Below, piece by piece: positions 33,078-41,749 of a stretch of DNA of 64,000 nucleotides. The stretch spans positions 62,001 through 126,000 of the forward strand of contig NZ_QOIM01000046.1 of assembly GCF_003323735.1 (NCBI RefSeq), in the 5' to 3' direction. The position numbers and the translations under genes are program-made. The notes beneath the pieces are model-generated. The model worked only from the letters and a program-made list of their open reading frames with translations, made no database searches and was not told the DNA's origin. How positions within the stretch are numbered: position 1 is the stretch's first letter; every line of letters begins with the position of its first letter. The stretch comes from Streptomyces reniochalinae (GTDB taxonomy: Bacteria > Actinomycetota > Actinomycetes > Streptomycetales > Streptomycetaceae).

Positions 33078-34250
33078 CTAGTGGGCCGCTTCGGGCTCGT
33101 CCAGCGTGAAGAGTTCGTTCTCCGCGCGGTCCAGGGCGACCCGCAGCGCCCCCGTCGCCACGGCCGTCTCTCCCAGGTGTGAGAGGGCCACGCGCGGCGG
33201 CCTGAGGCAGTAGCGCGCCAACTCGGCGCGCAGCGGGTCCAGCACGCCGTCCAGGCCCGAGGCCCAGCCGCCGACCACCAGCAGCTCGGGATCGAGCGCC
33301 AGCACGAGGGCCGCCACGTCGTGGACCAGGCGGGCGAGGAAGCGGTCCATGGCGCGCCGCGCCTGGTCGTCGCCCCCCTTGGCCTGCGCGAACACCCGCG
33401 CCACAGCCGCCTCGTCGAGCGGATGCAGCGGCTCGTCCGTGGTGGACAACAGCCGCTCAGGCGTCGCCTCCCTGCCGAGCAGATGCAGCGCGCCGATCTC
33501 CCCGGCCGCGCCGCCGAAGCCCCGGTGCAGCCGCCCGCCGATCAGCGACCCCGCGCCGGGGCTCAGCCCGGCGAGCACCATCACCACGTCGTCCACGCCC
33601 CGTGCGGCGCCCTTCCAGTGTTCGGCCAGCGCGGCGGCGTTCGCGTCGTTCTCCACCAGCACGGGGCAGCTGAACGAGCGCCGCAGCCGCTCACCGAGCG
33701 GGAGACCCGTCCAGCCGGGGAGCGCCGTGCCCAGGTGCACCGTCCCGTCGGCCTCCACGATGCCCGGCGTGCCGACGCCGACCGCGCGCAGCGTGTCCCG
33801 CGCGGTGCCGGTGCGGCGCAGCAGCTCGGCGAGGGTGGCCCGGCACTTCTCCAGCCGCACGTCCGCCGGCGCCGTCTCGGCGATCTCCCGGGTCAGCGAC
33901 CCCAGGATGCGGCCCGTCAGGTCCGAGAGCACGGCGGCCACCCGGTGCGGGCCGATCTCCAGCCCCAGCAGGTGGCCCGCCTCGGCCCGGAAGCGGAACC
34001 GCCGCGCGGGGCGGCCGCGCCGCGCCGCGCCGCGCGGCGGGTCCGGGGCGTCCTCGGCCTCGGCCACCAGGCCCGCCTCGATGAGGTCCTCCACCACGCC
34101 CTCGACCGTGGGGCGCGACAGCCCGCTCGCGTGTACCAGTTCGGTGAGGGTCAGCGCCGTCGGCGTCGCCGGTCCGCGCAGCGCCCGCAGCACGACCGTG
34201 GAATTGATCCGCCGCAGCAGGGACGGATCCCGTCCGCTCAGACCGCTCAC
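33078..34250 (-). CDS. ROK-family transcriptional regulator
   Basis: The 390-residue protein starts at GTG 34248-34250 after GGGAGGCGGAG. An N-terminal winged helix (LTLTELVHASGLSRPTVEGV) is followed by a ROK sugar-kinase-like domain with VGVGTPGIVEADGTVHLG and PVLVENDANAAALAEH. In place of the usual GEIGH and Cys cluster that bind zinc in ROK proteins it reads GEIGALHLLGREATPE, so the zinc site is absent and it is probably a repressor without kinase activity. The ligand is probably a sugar. It converges on the GntR gene with 27 bases between them. Confidence 0.9.
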   Translation of the reverse strand: MSGLSGRDPSLLRRINSTVVLRALRGPATPTALTLTELVHASGLSRPTVEGVVEDLIEAGLVAEAEDAPDPPRGAARRGRPARRFRFRAEAGHLLGLEIGPHRVAAVLSDLTGRILGSLTREIAETAPADVRLEKCRATLAELLRRTGTARDTLRAVGVGTPGIVEADGTVHLGTALPGWTGLPLGERLRRSFSCPVLVENDANAAALAEHWKGAARGVDDVVMVLAGLSPGAGSLIGGRLHRGFGGAAGEIGALHLLGREATPERLLSTTDEPLHPLDEAAVARVFAQAKGGDDQARRAMDRFLARLVHDVAALVLALDPELLVVGGWASGLDGVLDPLRAELARYCLRPPRVALSHLGETAVATGALRVALDRAENELFTLDEPEAAH

Positions 34251-34402
34251 GCTCCGCCTCCCTGCCTGTGCGCGTGGGGCGGATCGTAACCGCTCCGGCC
34301 GATCACGGCGAGTGGCGCGGGTACCCCGTCAGCGGGGGCCGCGTATCCGCGAGCGGAAGAGCCGCCCAACCGGCTGTCGGAACCGGAAGGTTGACTGGTC
34401 GT

Positions 34403-34819
34403 ATGCACCTCGCGCACCACCTCACAGCGCTCGGCCGCCTGCGGGCGGAGCCCGCCGCCCACATCGCCGTCTTACGCGCCGCCGAGCCGGAGCCCGACGG
34501 GGATCCGGCCGCACTCCTCACGGCCGAGGAGGAGGTGCGCGGCGATCACGAGGCCCTGCTCGTCCTGCTGTCCCGGCAGTGGGGCGAGCCGCACGTGCTG
34601 GATCTGGGCCCGCACCTGCTGGCCGCCGCGGACGGGGCCGGGCTGCCCGAGCCGGAGGGCAGCCTGTGCTGGCGCGTCGCGCGGCTCGCGTTCTGGACGG
34701 TGGAGGGCCGCTGGATCGGGCTCGGCCTGGCCCGCCGCAGCGAGGCGGTACCGCTGCAACTGCTCGCCGCCGTGGGGGAGCGGGGGCGGCAGGCCCCTGC
34801 CCCGTCAGTCCCCGGGTGA
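34403..34819 (+). CDS. Hypothetical protein with a TTA codon
   Basis: ATG 34403 follows GGAAGG and gives 138 residues, largely alpha-helical and rich in Ala, Glu and Leu (TALGRLRAEPAAHIAVLRAA, EVRGDHEALLVLLSRQWGE). No domain is recognised and there is no signal peptide. Codon 24 is TTA (34472-34474), the leucine codon read only by the bldA tRNA in Streptomyces, so translation may be limited to developmental stages. The C-terminus ends inside a 28-bp tandem duplication shared with the convergent glycosylase gene. Confidence 0.6.
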   Translation: MHLAHHLTALGRLRAEPAAHIAVLRAAEPEPDGDPAALLTAEEEVRGDHEALLVLLSRQWGEPHVLDLGPHLLAAADGAGLPEPEGSLCWRVARLAFWTVEGRWIGLGLARRSEAVPLQLLAAVGERGRQAPAPSVPG

Positions 34820-34853
34820 GGCGACTGCCCCATCAGTCCTCGGGTGAGGCGAC
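34798..34853. repeat. 28-bp tandem duplication at two convergent gene ends
   Basis: The segment 34798-34825 is repeated at 34826-34853 with two mismatches. One copy forms the last codons and stop of the glycosylase gene, and the other forms the end of the convergent TTA-codon gene. The glycosylase tail has thus been copied past its own stop codon. Confidence 0.8.
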
Positions 34854-35345
34854 CAGGCGCAGTCTGCCGAACTCCGCGGCCAGCGCCGGCGGTGTGTAGT
34901 GCGCGTTCAGGCCGCTGGGATTGGGCAGCACCCACACCGGCACCCCGCCGATCCGCCGCTCCTGCGGGCCCATCGCGGCCTTGCGCTCGTCGAAGGCGGC
35001 CCGGTAGGCGGTCACGCCGAGGACGGCCAGCCAGTGGGGCCGCAGCAGGGCGACCTTCTCCTCCAGCAGCCGCCCGCCCTCGGTGAACTCCTCCCGGGAC
35101 AGCTCGTCGGCGCGCGCCGTGGCCCGGGCCACCACGTTGGTGATGCCCAGGCCGTAGGAGAGCAGCTCGTGCTCCTCATGGGGGTGCAGTCGGCGCGGAG
35201 TGAAGCCGGAGGCGTGCAGCGCGGGCCAGAAACGGTTGCCGGGACGGGCGAAGTGGTGGCCCGTCGCCGCCGAGAGCAGCCCCGGGTTGATGCCGCAGAA
35301 CAGCACCCGCAGCCCTTCGGCCGCCACGTCGGGCACTGGGGGCAC
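34833..35345 (-). CDS. mug: Mismatch-specific uracil/thymine DNA glycosylase (Mug)
   Basis: From GTG 35343-35345 the product has 170 residues. It has the Mug/TDG active-site motif LFCGINPGLLSAATGHHFAR, GLGITNVVARATARADELS, WLAVLGVTAYRAAF and WVLPNPSGLNAHYT, and would remove uracil or thymine from G mismatches in double-stranded DNA. The reading frame continues upstream without a stop through LSPRFTQEELEAARGT, which looks like the family's N-terminus, to a CTG at 35412-35414 that overlaps the purB stop (CTGA). The true start may therefore be that CTG, giving 193 residues and coupling to purB. Confidence 0.88.
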   Translation of the reverse strand: MPPVPDVAAEGLRVLFCGINPGLLSAATGHHFARPGNRFWPALHASGFTPRRLHPHEEHELLSYGLGITNVVARATARADELSREEFTEGGRLLEEKVALLRPHWLAVLGVTAYRAAFDERKAAMGPQERRIGGVPVWVLPNPSGLNAHYTPPALAAEFGRLRLVASPED

Positions 35346-35410
35346 CTCCCGGACGGAGTCTGGGGGAGTGCCGCGGGCGGCCTCCAGCTCCTCCTGGGTG
35401 AAGCGCGGGC

Positions 35411-36850
35411 TCAGAGGATCGCCCCCGGCCGGTAGGCGGCGGCGTCCGGGTGCAGCGCGGCGACCTCCTGGACGCGGGCGACGACCTCGGCCGTCTGCGC
35501 CGCCGCCGCCCCGGTGAAGGAGAGCCGGTCGGCCATCAGCGCGTCCAGCGCGGCGCGGTCCAGCGGAATGCGGGTGTCGGCCGCCAGCCTCTCCAGCAGT
35601 TCGTTGTGCTCGGCGCCCTTGCGCATCGCCAGCGCGGAGGCCACCGCGTGCTCCTTGATGGCCTCGTGTGCGACCTCGCGGCCGACCCCGGCGCGCACGG
35701 CGCCCATCAGCACCTTCGTCGTCGCCAGGAACGGCAGGTAGCGGTCCAGCTCCCGCGCCACCACGGCGGGGAAGGCGCCGAACTCCTCCAGCACCGTCAA
35801 GAACGTCTCGACCATGCCGTCGAAGGCGAAGAACGCGTCAGGCAGCGCCACGCGCCGCACCACCGAGCAGGAGACGTCGCCCTCGTTCCACTGGTCGCCC
35901 GCCAGCTCGGCCGCCATGGAGGCGTAGCCGCGCAGGATCACCATCAGGCCGTTCACGCGTTCGCACGAGCGGGTGTTCATCTTGTGCGGCATCGCCGACG
36001 AGCCGACCTGGCCCTCCTTGAAGCCCTCGGTCACCAGCTCCTGTCCCGCCATCAGCCGGATCGTCCTGGCCAGCGACGAGGGCGCGCCACCCAGCTGCAC
36101 CAGGGCGCTGACCACCTCGTGGTCCAGCGAACGCGGGTACACCTGGCCGACGGAGGTCAGGACCCGCCCGAAGCCGAGGTGCTCGGCGGTCCTGCGCTCC
36201 AGGTCGGCCAGTTTGGCGGCGCCCTCTTCTCCGCCGCCCATCAGGTCCAGCATGTCCTGCGCGGTGCCGACCGGACCCTTGATGCCGCGCAGCGGGTAGC
36301 GGCGCAGCAGCTCCTCCAGCCGTTCGAAGGCGACCAGCAGCTCGTCCGCGGACGTCGCGAACCGCTTGCCCAGCGTCGTGGCCTGCGCGGCGACGTTGTG
36401 CGAGCGGCCCGCCATCACGAGCGCCGCGTGTTCGCCCGCGAGCGTGCCCAGCCGGCTCAGCGCCGCCACCGTGCGGTCCCGCACCAGCTGGAGGGAGAGG
36501 CGGATCTGGAGCTGTTCGACGTTCTCCGTCAGGTCACGCGAGGTCATGCCCTTGTGCACCTGCTCGTGCCCGGCCAGCGCGTTGAACTCCTCGATGCGGG
36601 CCTTCACGTCGTGCCGGGTGACCTTCTCGCGCTCCGCGATCGAGGCCAGGTCCACGGTCTCCAGCACCCGCTCGTAGTCGGCGAGCGCCTCCTCGGGCAC
36701 GGCGACACCCAGGTCCCGCTGGGCCTTCAGCACGGCGAGCCACAGCCGCCGCTCCAGCACGATCTTCGACTCGGGGGACCAGATGCGGACCAGCTCGGGG
36801 GAGGCGTAGCGGGACGCCAGGACGTTCGGGATGCGCGGCTTGTCACTCAC
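35411..36850 (-). CDS. purB: Adenylosuccinate lyase
   Basis: The 479-residue enzyme splits SAICAR to AICAR and adenylosuccinate to AMP in purine synthesis. It has the fumarase-superfamily signature GSSAMPHKMNTRSCERVNGL with catalytic Ser (residues about 287-306), GMTSRDLTENVEQLQ and MAGRSHNVAAQATTLGKRFA. The length and long helical bundle match the actinobacterial form. The start is ATG 36848-36850 (MSDKPRIPNVLASRYAS). The stop codon is overlapped by a possible CTG start of the glycosylase gene. Confidence 0.96.
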   Translation of the reverse strand: MSDKPRIPNVLASRYASPELVRIWSPESKIVLERRLWLAVLKAQRDLGVAVPEEALADYERVLETVDLASIAEREKVTRHDVKARIEEFNALAGHEQVHKGMTSRDLTENVEQLQIRLSLQLVRDRTVAALSRLGTLAGEHAALVMAGRSHNVAAQATTLGKRFATSADELLVAFERLEELLRRYPLRGIKGPVGTAQDMLDLMGGGEEGAAKLADLERRTAEHLGFGRVLTSVGQVYPRSLDHEVVSALVQLGGAPSSLARTIRLMAGQELVTEGFKEGQVGSSAMPHKMNTRSCERVNGLMVILRGYASMAAELAGDQWNEGDVSCSVVRRVALPDAFFAFDGMVETFLTVLEEFGAFPAVVARELDRYLPFLATTKVLMGAVRAGVGREVAHEAIKEHAVASALAMRKGAEHNELLERLAADTRIPLDRAALDALMADRLSFTGAAAAQTAEVVARVQEVAALHPDAAAYRPGAIL

Positions 36851-36950
36851 GCCGCCCGAGTCTACGGGCCGCTGTGCGGTGCCCTGCCGCTGACCTGCTG
36901 GGAGCCGGGCCCGGCCGGGGGCCGGGCCGCCCCTGTGGGTGCCTCGCGGT

Positions 36951-37003
36951 CTGCCGGTGCGTTGTGGCTGGTCGCGCGGTCCCCCGCGCCCCTTCGGGGC
37001 GCC
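36951..37003 (-). repeat. Streptomyces-type interspersed element with terminator hairpin
   Basis: The stretch contains GTTGTGGCTGGTCGCGCGGT followed by CCCCCGCGCCCCTTCGGGGC, which I recognise as the short intergenic element repeated many times in Streptomyces genomes. GCGCCCC (36986-36992) pairs with GGGGCGC (36996-37002) around TTC. It lies just past the SGNH hydrolase stop and upstream of purB and probably terminates the hydrolase transcript. Confidence 0.65.
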
Positions 37004-37010
37004 TGTCAGC

Positions 37011-37808
37011 TCAGAGGGGGGTCAGCTCGGGGCGCTTGGGGGCGCGCCCGTCGCCGGAGGAACGGCCGGTCAGCCGGCGGCCTATCCACGGCAGCAGATG
37101 GACGCGGGCGAAGCGCAGGTCCGCCAGGCGGCGGGTGGGCCAGGACGGCGGCCGGGAGGGCGGCAGCGGTGCGTCCCAGTCCGCCTCGGCGGGCAGCCCG
37201 AGCCGCTGCCAGACGGCCTCGGCGACACGGCGGTGCCCCTCGGCGCTCAGGTGCAGCCGGTCGTCGGCCCACAGCCGGGGGTCGGACAGCGTCCGGGACC
37301 CGAACAGGTCGACGACCACGGCGCCGTGCCGCTCGGCCAGCTCGTCGATGAAGGCGAACAGCTCCTCCATGCGGGCCCGGTACCTCTCCAGCACCGGGCC
37401 GCTGCGGCCGGGGCTGCGCATCAGGACGAGAGTGCCGCAGGACGGCGCCAGCTTGCCGACGGCCTCCTCCAGCAGCGCGCACACCCGTGCCGTGTCGCAG
37501 CGCGGCCGCAACACGTCGTTGAGCCCGCCCACCAGCGTCACCAGGTCGGCGCCCATGGCCACCGCGGGGTTGACCTGGTCCTCGGTGATCTGGCCGATGA
37601 GCTTGCCGCGTACGGCCAGGTTGGCGTAGCGGAAGCCGGGCTCAAGCGCGGCCAGCCTGGCCGCCAGCAGGTCGGCCCAGCCGCGGTAGGCGCCGCCGGG
37701 CAGCACATCCGACATGCCCTCGGTGAACGAGTCTCCCAGGGCCACGAACGAGCGGATGGGGGAGGCGGGTTGCGAGGACGCCGCGGGGGAGGAAGCTGTG
37801 CTGGTCAC
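37011..37808 (-). CDS. SGNH/GDSL hydrolase
   Basis: The 265-residue product from GTG 37806-37808 has the four SGNH blocks: FVALGDSFTEGMSD (Ser), the Gly of block II near LAVRGKLIGQITEDQ, VGGLNDVLRPR (Asn) and WADDRLHLSAEGHRRVAEAV (Asp/His). There is no signal peptide, so it is likely a cytosolic esterase or lipase. The C-terminus is basic and Pro-rich. The start was chosen to exclude a 20-residue extension that would overlap the promoter region. Confidence 0.9.
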   Translation of the reverse strand: MTSTASSPAASSQPASPIRSFVALGDSFTEGMSDVLPGGAYRGWADLLAARLAALEPGFRYANLAVRGKLIGQITEDQVNPAVAMGADLVTLVGGLNDVLRPRCDTARVCALLEEAVGKLAPSCGTLVLMRSPGRSGPVLERYRARMEELFAFIDELAERHGAVVVDLFGSRTLSDPRLWADDRLHLSAEGHRRVAEAVWQRLGLPAEADWDAPLPPSRPPSWPTRRLADLRFARVHLLPWIGRRLTGRSSGDGRAPKRPELTPL

Positions 37809-37881
37809 GGTCGCCCATGGTAACCCGTTGCCCCGAGCAACGACTCCGGCCCTCGGGGCAACGGGCACTACCTCGCGCGGC

Positions 37882-38892
37882 CTACGGCCGCCCGACCAGC
37901 TCCCGCAGGACGTCCTCCATCGTCACCACGCCGGTGGCGCGCCCGTCCGGGCCCGTCACCGCGGCCAGGTGCGTACCGCTGGACCGCATCGCGCCCAGCA
38001 CGTCGTCCAGCGGCAGAGAGGCCCTCACCCGGGCGATCGGCCGCATCGCGGTCAGCGGGAACGGGGCCTCGCGCGGTGAGGCGTCCAGCGCGTCCTTGAC
38101 GTGCAGGTAGCCCAGTACGCGTCCGTCGTCGTCGACCACGGGGAAGCGGGAGAACCCGGACTCGGTCGACAGCCGCTCCAGGCCCTCGGGCGTCACCCCC
38201 CGGCCCGCGATGACCACCTTCGGCAGCGGCTGTGCCACGTCGCCGACCGGCCGCCTGCCCAGCTCCAGGGCATCGCGCAGCCGCTCGGTCGAGCGGTCGT
38301 CCAGCAGCCCGGCCTCGCTGGAGTCGGCGACCATCTGCGCCAGGTCGTCGTCCGAGAACGCCGCCTCGACCTCGCTCTTGGGCTCCACACGGATCAGCTT
38401 GAGCAGCCCGTTCGCGAACGAGTTCACCGCGAAGATCACCGGGCGCAGCGCCCGCGAGAGCGCCACCAGCGGCGGCCCCAGCAGCAGCGCGGCCCGCTCG
38501 GGCCCCGCCAGCGCGATGTTCTTGGGCACCATCTCGCCCAGCAGCATGTGCAGGTACGTCGCCAGTGACAGGGCGATCACGAACGAGACGCCGTGCGCGA
38601 TGCCGTCCGGCACGCCCATCGCGTGGAAGACCGGCTCCAGCAGGTGGGCGATCGCGGGCTCGGCGACCACGCCCAGCACCAGCGTGCACAGGGTGATGCC
38701 GAGCTGGGCCGCGGCCAGCATCTGCGCCACGTGCTCCAGGCCCCACAGCACCTTGCGTGCCTTCTTGTCGCCGTCCTCGGCCAGGGGTTCGATCTGGGCG
38801 CGGCGCACCGAGATCATGGCGAACTCGGCGCCGACGAAGAACGCGTTGACCACCAGCGTCAGCAACCCGATGATGAGCTGGACCGCCGTCAT
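37882..38892 (-). CDS. CNNM-domain hemolysin-family membrane protein (second of pair)
   Basis: The 336-residue protein has an N-terminal CNNM/DUF21 membrane domain (FFVGAEFAMISVRRAQIEPL, LGEMVPKNIALAGPERAALL) and two CBS domains (GFSRFPVVDDDGRVLGYLHV and GVVTMEDVLRELVGRP). It ends without the CorC/HlyC domain. Such proteins transport or regulate Mg2+ or Co2+. ATG 38890-38892 overlaps the stop of the upstream CNNM gene by four bases, so both are translated together and could form a heteromer. Confidence 0.9.
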   Translation of the reverse strand: MTAVQLIIGLLTLVVNAFFVGAEFAMISVRRAQIEPLAEDGDKKARKVLWGLEHVAQMLAAAQLGITLCTLVLGVVAEPAIAHLLEPVFHAMGVPDGIAHGVSFVIALSLATYLHMLLGEMVPKNIALAGPERAALLLGPPLVALSRALRPVIFAVNSFANGLLKLIRVEPKSEVEAAFSDDDLAQMVADSSEAGLLDDRSTERLRDALELGRRPVGDVAQPLPKVVIAGRGVTPEGLERLSTESGFSRFPVVDDDGRVLGYLHVKDALDASPREAPFPLTAMRPIARVRASLPLDDVLGAMRSSGTHLAAVTGPDGRATGVVTMEDVLRELVGRP

Positions 38893-40247
38893 CGCCGTGC
38901 CTCCGCCCACTCGTCGTCGTCCGCCTGCGCGGGGTCCTCACCCGGTCTGGGGCTGTGCAGCCGCACCTGCGCCGCACGCCGCCCCGACGCGTCCGTCACC
39001 TCGATCAGCCAGCCGGCGACCGTCGCCGTGTCACCCGCGGCCGGGATCCGGCCCAGCTCGGTCGCTATCAGGCCCGCCAGCGTCTCGAAGGGGCCCTCAG
39101 GGGCGCGGAGCCCGATGGCCTCCAGCTGGTCGGTGCGGGCCGCGCCGTCCGCGTCGTAGATCCGCCGGCCCTCGGCGTCCTCGCCTGCGGGGGCCAGGTC
39201 GGGCGTCTCCAGCGGGTCGTGCTCGTCGCGGACCTCGCCGACGACCTCCTCGATGATGTCCTCCAGAGTGACGACACCTGCCGTGCCGCCGTACTCGTCG
39301 ATGACGACCGCGATGCTGCGGTCGCCGCCCGAGAGCTGGTCCAGCAGCCGGTCGACCGTCAGCGACTCGGGCACCAGCAGCGCCTCGCGCATCAGCTCCG
39401 TCACCGGGCGCCGCGGCCGCTGCTCTACGGGTACCGCCAGCACGTCCTTGATCCGGACGATGCCGACGACGGTGTCGAGATTGCCCCGGTAGACGGGGAA
39501 GCGGGACAGCCCGGTGGCACGGGTGGCGTTGGCGACGTCCTCCACCGTCGCGGCCACCTCCAGCGAGGTGACCTGCACGCGGGGCGTCATGACGTTCTCC
39601 GCCGTCAGCTCGGCCAGATGCAGGGTGCGCACGAACAGATCGGCCGTGTCCTCCTCCAGCGCGCCCTCCTTCGCGGAGTGCCGCGCCAGCGCGACCAGCT
39701 CCTGCGGCGAGCGGGCCGAGGCCAGCTCCTCGGTGGGCTCCAGACCCATCCGCCGCAGGATGCGGTTGGCGGTGTTGTTCAGGTGCCGGATCAGCGGGCG
39801 GAACGCGGCGGAGAAGACGCGCTGCGGTGTCGCCACCCGCTTGGCCACCGGCAGCGGCTTGGAGATCGCCCAGTTCTTGGGCACCAGCTCACCGATCACC
39901 ATCAGCACGACCGTGGACAGGGCGGTGCCGAGCACCAGCGCGACGGACGAGGAAGCCGAGGACGGTACGCCCATCGAGCGAAGCGGCCCGGCGATCAGCG
40001 CCGCGATGGACGGCTCGGAGAGCATGCCGACCACCAGGTTGGTGACGGTGATGCCCAGCTGGGCGCCGGAAAGCTGGAAGGTGAGGGACCGCACGGCCGC
40101 CAGCGCGCTCTTCGCGCCGCGTTCACCACGCTGCTCCGCCCGCTCCAGTTCGCTGCGCTCGACGGTCGTGAGGGAGAACTCCGCCGCGACGAAACCACCG
40201 CAGGCCAGCGCCAGCAGCAGCGCCACGAGCAGCAGGAGGACTTCCAT
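38889..40247 (-). CDS. CNNM-CBS-CorC hemolysin-family membrane protein (first of pair)
   Basis: The 452-residue product has the full layout: CNNM/DUF21 membrane domain (GGFVAAEFSLTTVERSELER, MVIGELVPKNWAISKPLPVA), a CBS pair (GLSRFPVYRGNLDTVVGIVR, VIDEYGGTAGVVTLEDIIEE) and a C-terminal transporter-associated domain (GPFETLAGLIATELGRIPAA). It is a probable divalent-cation transporter. ATG 40245-40247 follows GGAGGTGAAGGAG, one of the strongest ribosome sites here. It is the first gene of a two-gene unit with the shorter paralog. Confidence 0.92.
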   Translation of the reverse strand: MEVLLLLVALLLALACGGFVAAEFSLTTVERSELERAEQRGERGAKSALAAVRSLTFQLSGAQLGITVTNLVVGMLSEPSIAALIAGPLRSMGVPSSASSSVALVLGTALSTVVLMVIGELVPKNWAISKPLPVAKRVATPQRVFSAAFRPLIRHLNNTANRILRRMGLEPTEELASARSPQELVALARHSAKEGALEEDTADLFVRTLHLAELTAENVMTPRVQVTSLEVAATVEDVANATRATGLSRFPVYRGNLDTVVGIVRIKDVLAVPVEQRPRRPVTELMREALLVPESLTVDRLLDQLSGGDRSIAVVIDEYGGTAGVVTLEDIIEEVVGEVRDEHDPLETPDLAPAGEDAEGRRIYDADGAARTDQLEAIGLRAPEGPFETLAGLIATELGRIPAAGDTATVAGWLIEVTDASGRRAAQVRLHSPRPGEDPAQADDDEWAEARR

Positions 40248-40495
40248 CAACGCTCCTTCACCTCCTTCCCATGGTGGGCCAGGAGGCGCGGGCACGCGCG
40301 GCGTCGTGAGGGCATCGGCCGCACGACATGTGGGGGGATGCAACTAGGAGGGTCGCCCATGGGCGGACGCTCACACCTTTCACTTGTGATGACGGCGCCG
40401 GACCTGCGCACGTGCGGGCCCGGCGGTGTTTCCATCGTAAACGGACCGGACGGCACGCTGGTTCCCCCGCTGACCGGGGCGTTTCCGGGTCCCGC

Positions 40496-40600
40496 TCAGC
40501 CGGTGAGGGTTTTCACCCAGCGGCTCCAGAGGGGTTGCGGAGCGTAACCCGCGGCCTCCCAGGCGCGGTGTGACCGCTCGTTGTCGTCCAACTCACCCAT
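40496..40600 (-). pseudogene. GNAT acetyltransferase C-terminal remnant
   Basis: Only the last part of a GNAT protein is recognisable, NERSHRAWEAAGYAPQPLWS and the ending RWVKTLTG before a stop at 40496. Upstream in all frames the acetyl-CoA loop and the rest of the domain are missing. Length is about 34 codons against 150 or more in the family. It may be a deletion remnant between the CNNM and LLM genes. Confidence 0.5.
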
Positions 40601-40695
40601 GCGGCGGGTACCACCACGCCCGCCGGCCGACCGCCACGCCGTTCTGCCTGGTGGGGCGGTTCGAGGGGGCGTGGTGGGACGGCTCGGGCGGGCGG

Positions 40696-41601
40696 TCAGC
40701 TGCCGCGCAGCTCTTCGACCACCGGGGCGAAGGCGTCCATGTACGGGTCGAGCACCGTGAAGTACGAGAGCCCGTAACGCTCCCGGTGCGCGCGCAACCG
40801 CTCGGCCATCTCCTCGGGGGACCCGGTCAGGAGCGCCGGATGGTCCAGCAGTTCGTCGTCGGTCATCCGCGGGCCGTGGGGGCGCAGCCGCTCCAGCGCG
40901 GCACGGCGCTCGGCGGCCCCCGCGACGTACTGGATGAGGAAGTTCAGCTCGGGCGGCTCGGCCCGGTCCTGTGCGAAGCCGTGGAGTGCCGCGATCCGTC
41001 CGTCCAGTTCGGCGGGCGGGAGCAGCTCCAGGGTGCCCTCCGGCTCGCCGGGCACCTGCCGGCCGCCGGTGAAGGCGGCCACAGCGGCGGTACGGGCCGC
41101 CAGCCGCAGCACCCGGTCGCCGTTGCCTCCGATCAGCAGCGGCACCTGTTCCTGCGCGGGGCGCGGCAGCTGCTCCGGGTCGGCCAGCAGGCGTGACACT
41201 TCGGCGACGGTGTGCTCCAGGTGGTCCACCCGGCCGCCGGGCGAGGCGAACGGCAGCCGGGCCGCGTCGTGCTCGGCCTTCACGTAGCCCGCGCCCAGAC
41301 CCAGCTCGAACCGTCCGTCGGACAGCTGGTCGAGGGTGGCCACCTCGCGGGCCAGCAGCGCGGGGTTCCAGAACCCGGCGTTCAGGACGAAGGTGCCGAG
41401 CCGCGGTCGCTCGGTCGCCTGTGCGGCGGCCGCCAGCGCGGGGAACGGGGCGCACATACCCAGGTGGTCGGGCACGTGGATGACGTCGTACCCCTGTTCC
41501 TGCGCACGGCGGCAGCGCTGCCGGAACTCCTCACCCGAGCCGAAAGCCAGCATGTTGACGCCGAAGCGGAACCGCCGTGCAGGGCCTGCTGGAGCGGACA
41601 T
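40696..41601 (-). CDS. LLM-class F420-dependent oxidoreductase
   Basis: The 301-residue protein is a luciferase-like TIM barrel: FRFGVNMLAFGSGEEFRQRC, GYDVIHVPDHLGMCAPFPAL, RPRLGTFVLNAGFWNPALLA, LDQLSDGRFELGLGAGYVKA and LIGGNGDRVLRLAARTAAVA. Members use reduced F420 or FMN; in actinobacteria this subgroup (TIGR03621-like) is F420-linked. The substrate is unknown. ATG 41599-41601 follows AGGAGG with eight-base spacing. Confidence 0.88.
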   Translation of the reverse strand: MSAPAGPARRFRFGVNMLAFGSGEEFRQRCRRAQEQGYDVIHVPDHLGMCAPFPALAAAAQATERPRLGTFVLNAGFWNPALLAREVATLDQLSDGRFELGLGAGYVKAEHDAARLPFASPGGRVDHLEHTVAEVSRLLADPEQLPRPAQEQVPLLIGGNGDRVLRLAARTAAVAAFTGGRQVPGEPEGTLELLPPAELDGRIAALHGFAQDRAEPPELNFLIQYVAGAAERRAALERLRPHGPRMTDDELLDHPALLTGSPEEMAERLRAHRERYGLSYFTVLDPYMDAFAPVVEELRGS

Positions 41602-41749
41602 CCGAAGCCTCCTGGCAAAGCCGCCTCCGGGGCGGCGAGCGGACCGACGCCCCGATCCTAGGGCCGGGTGCGCCACCGGTCGACGCCCCGTTCACCGTCC
41701 GCCGCCCCGATCGCGGCGCCGTTCACGGCCCGTCCACGGCCCTCTCCAC

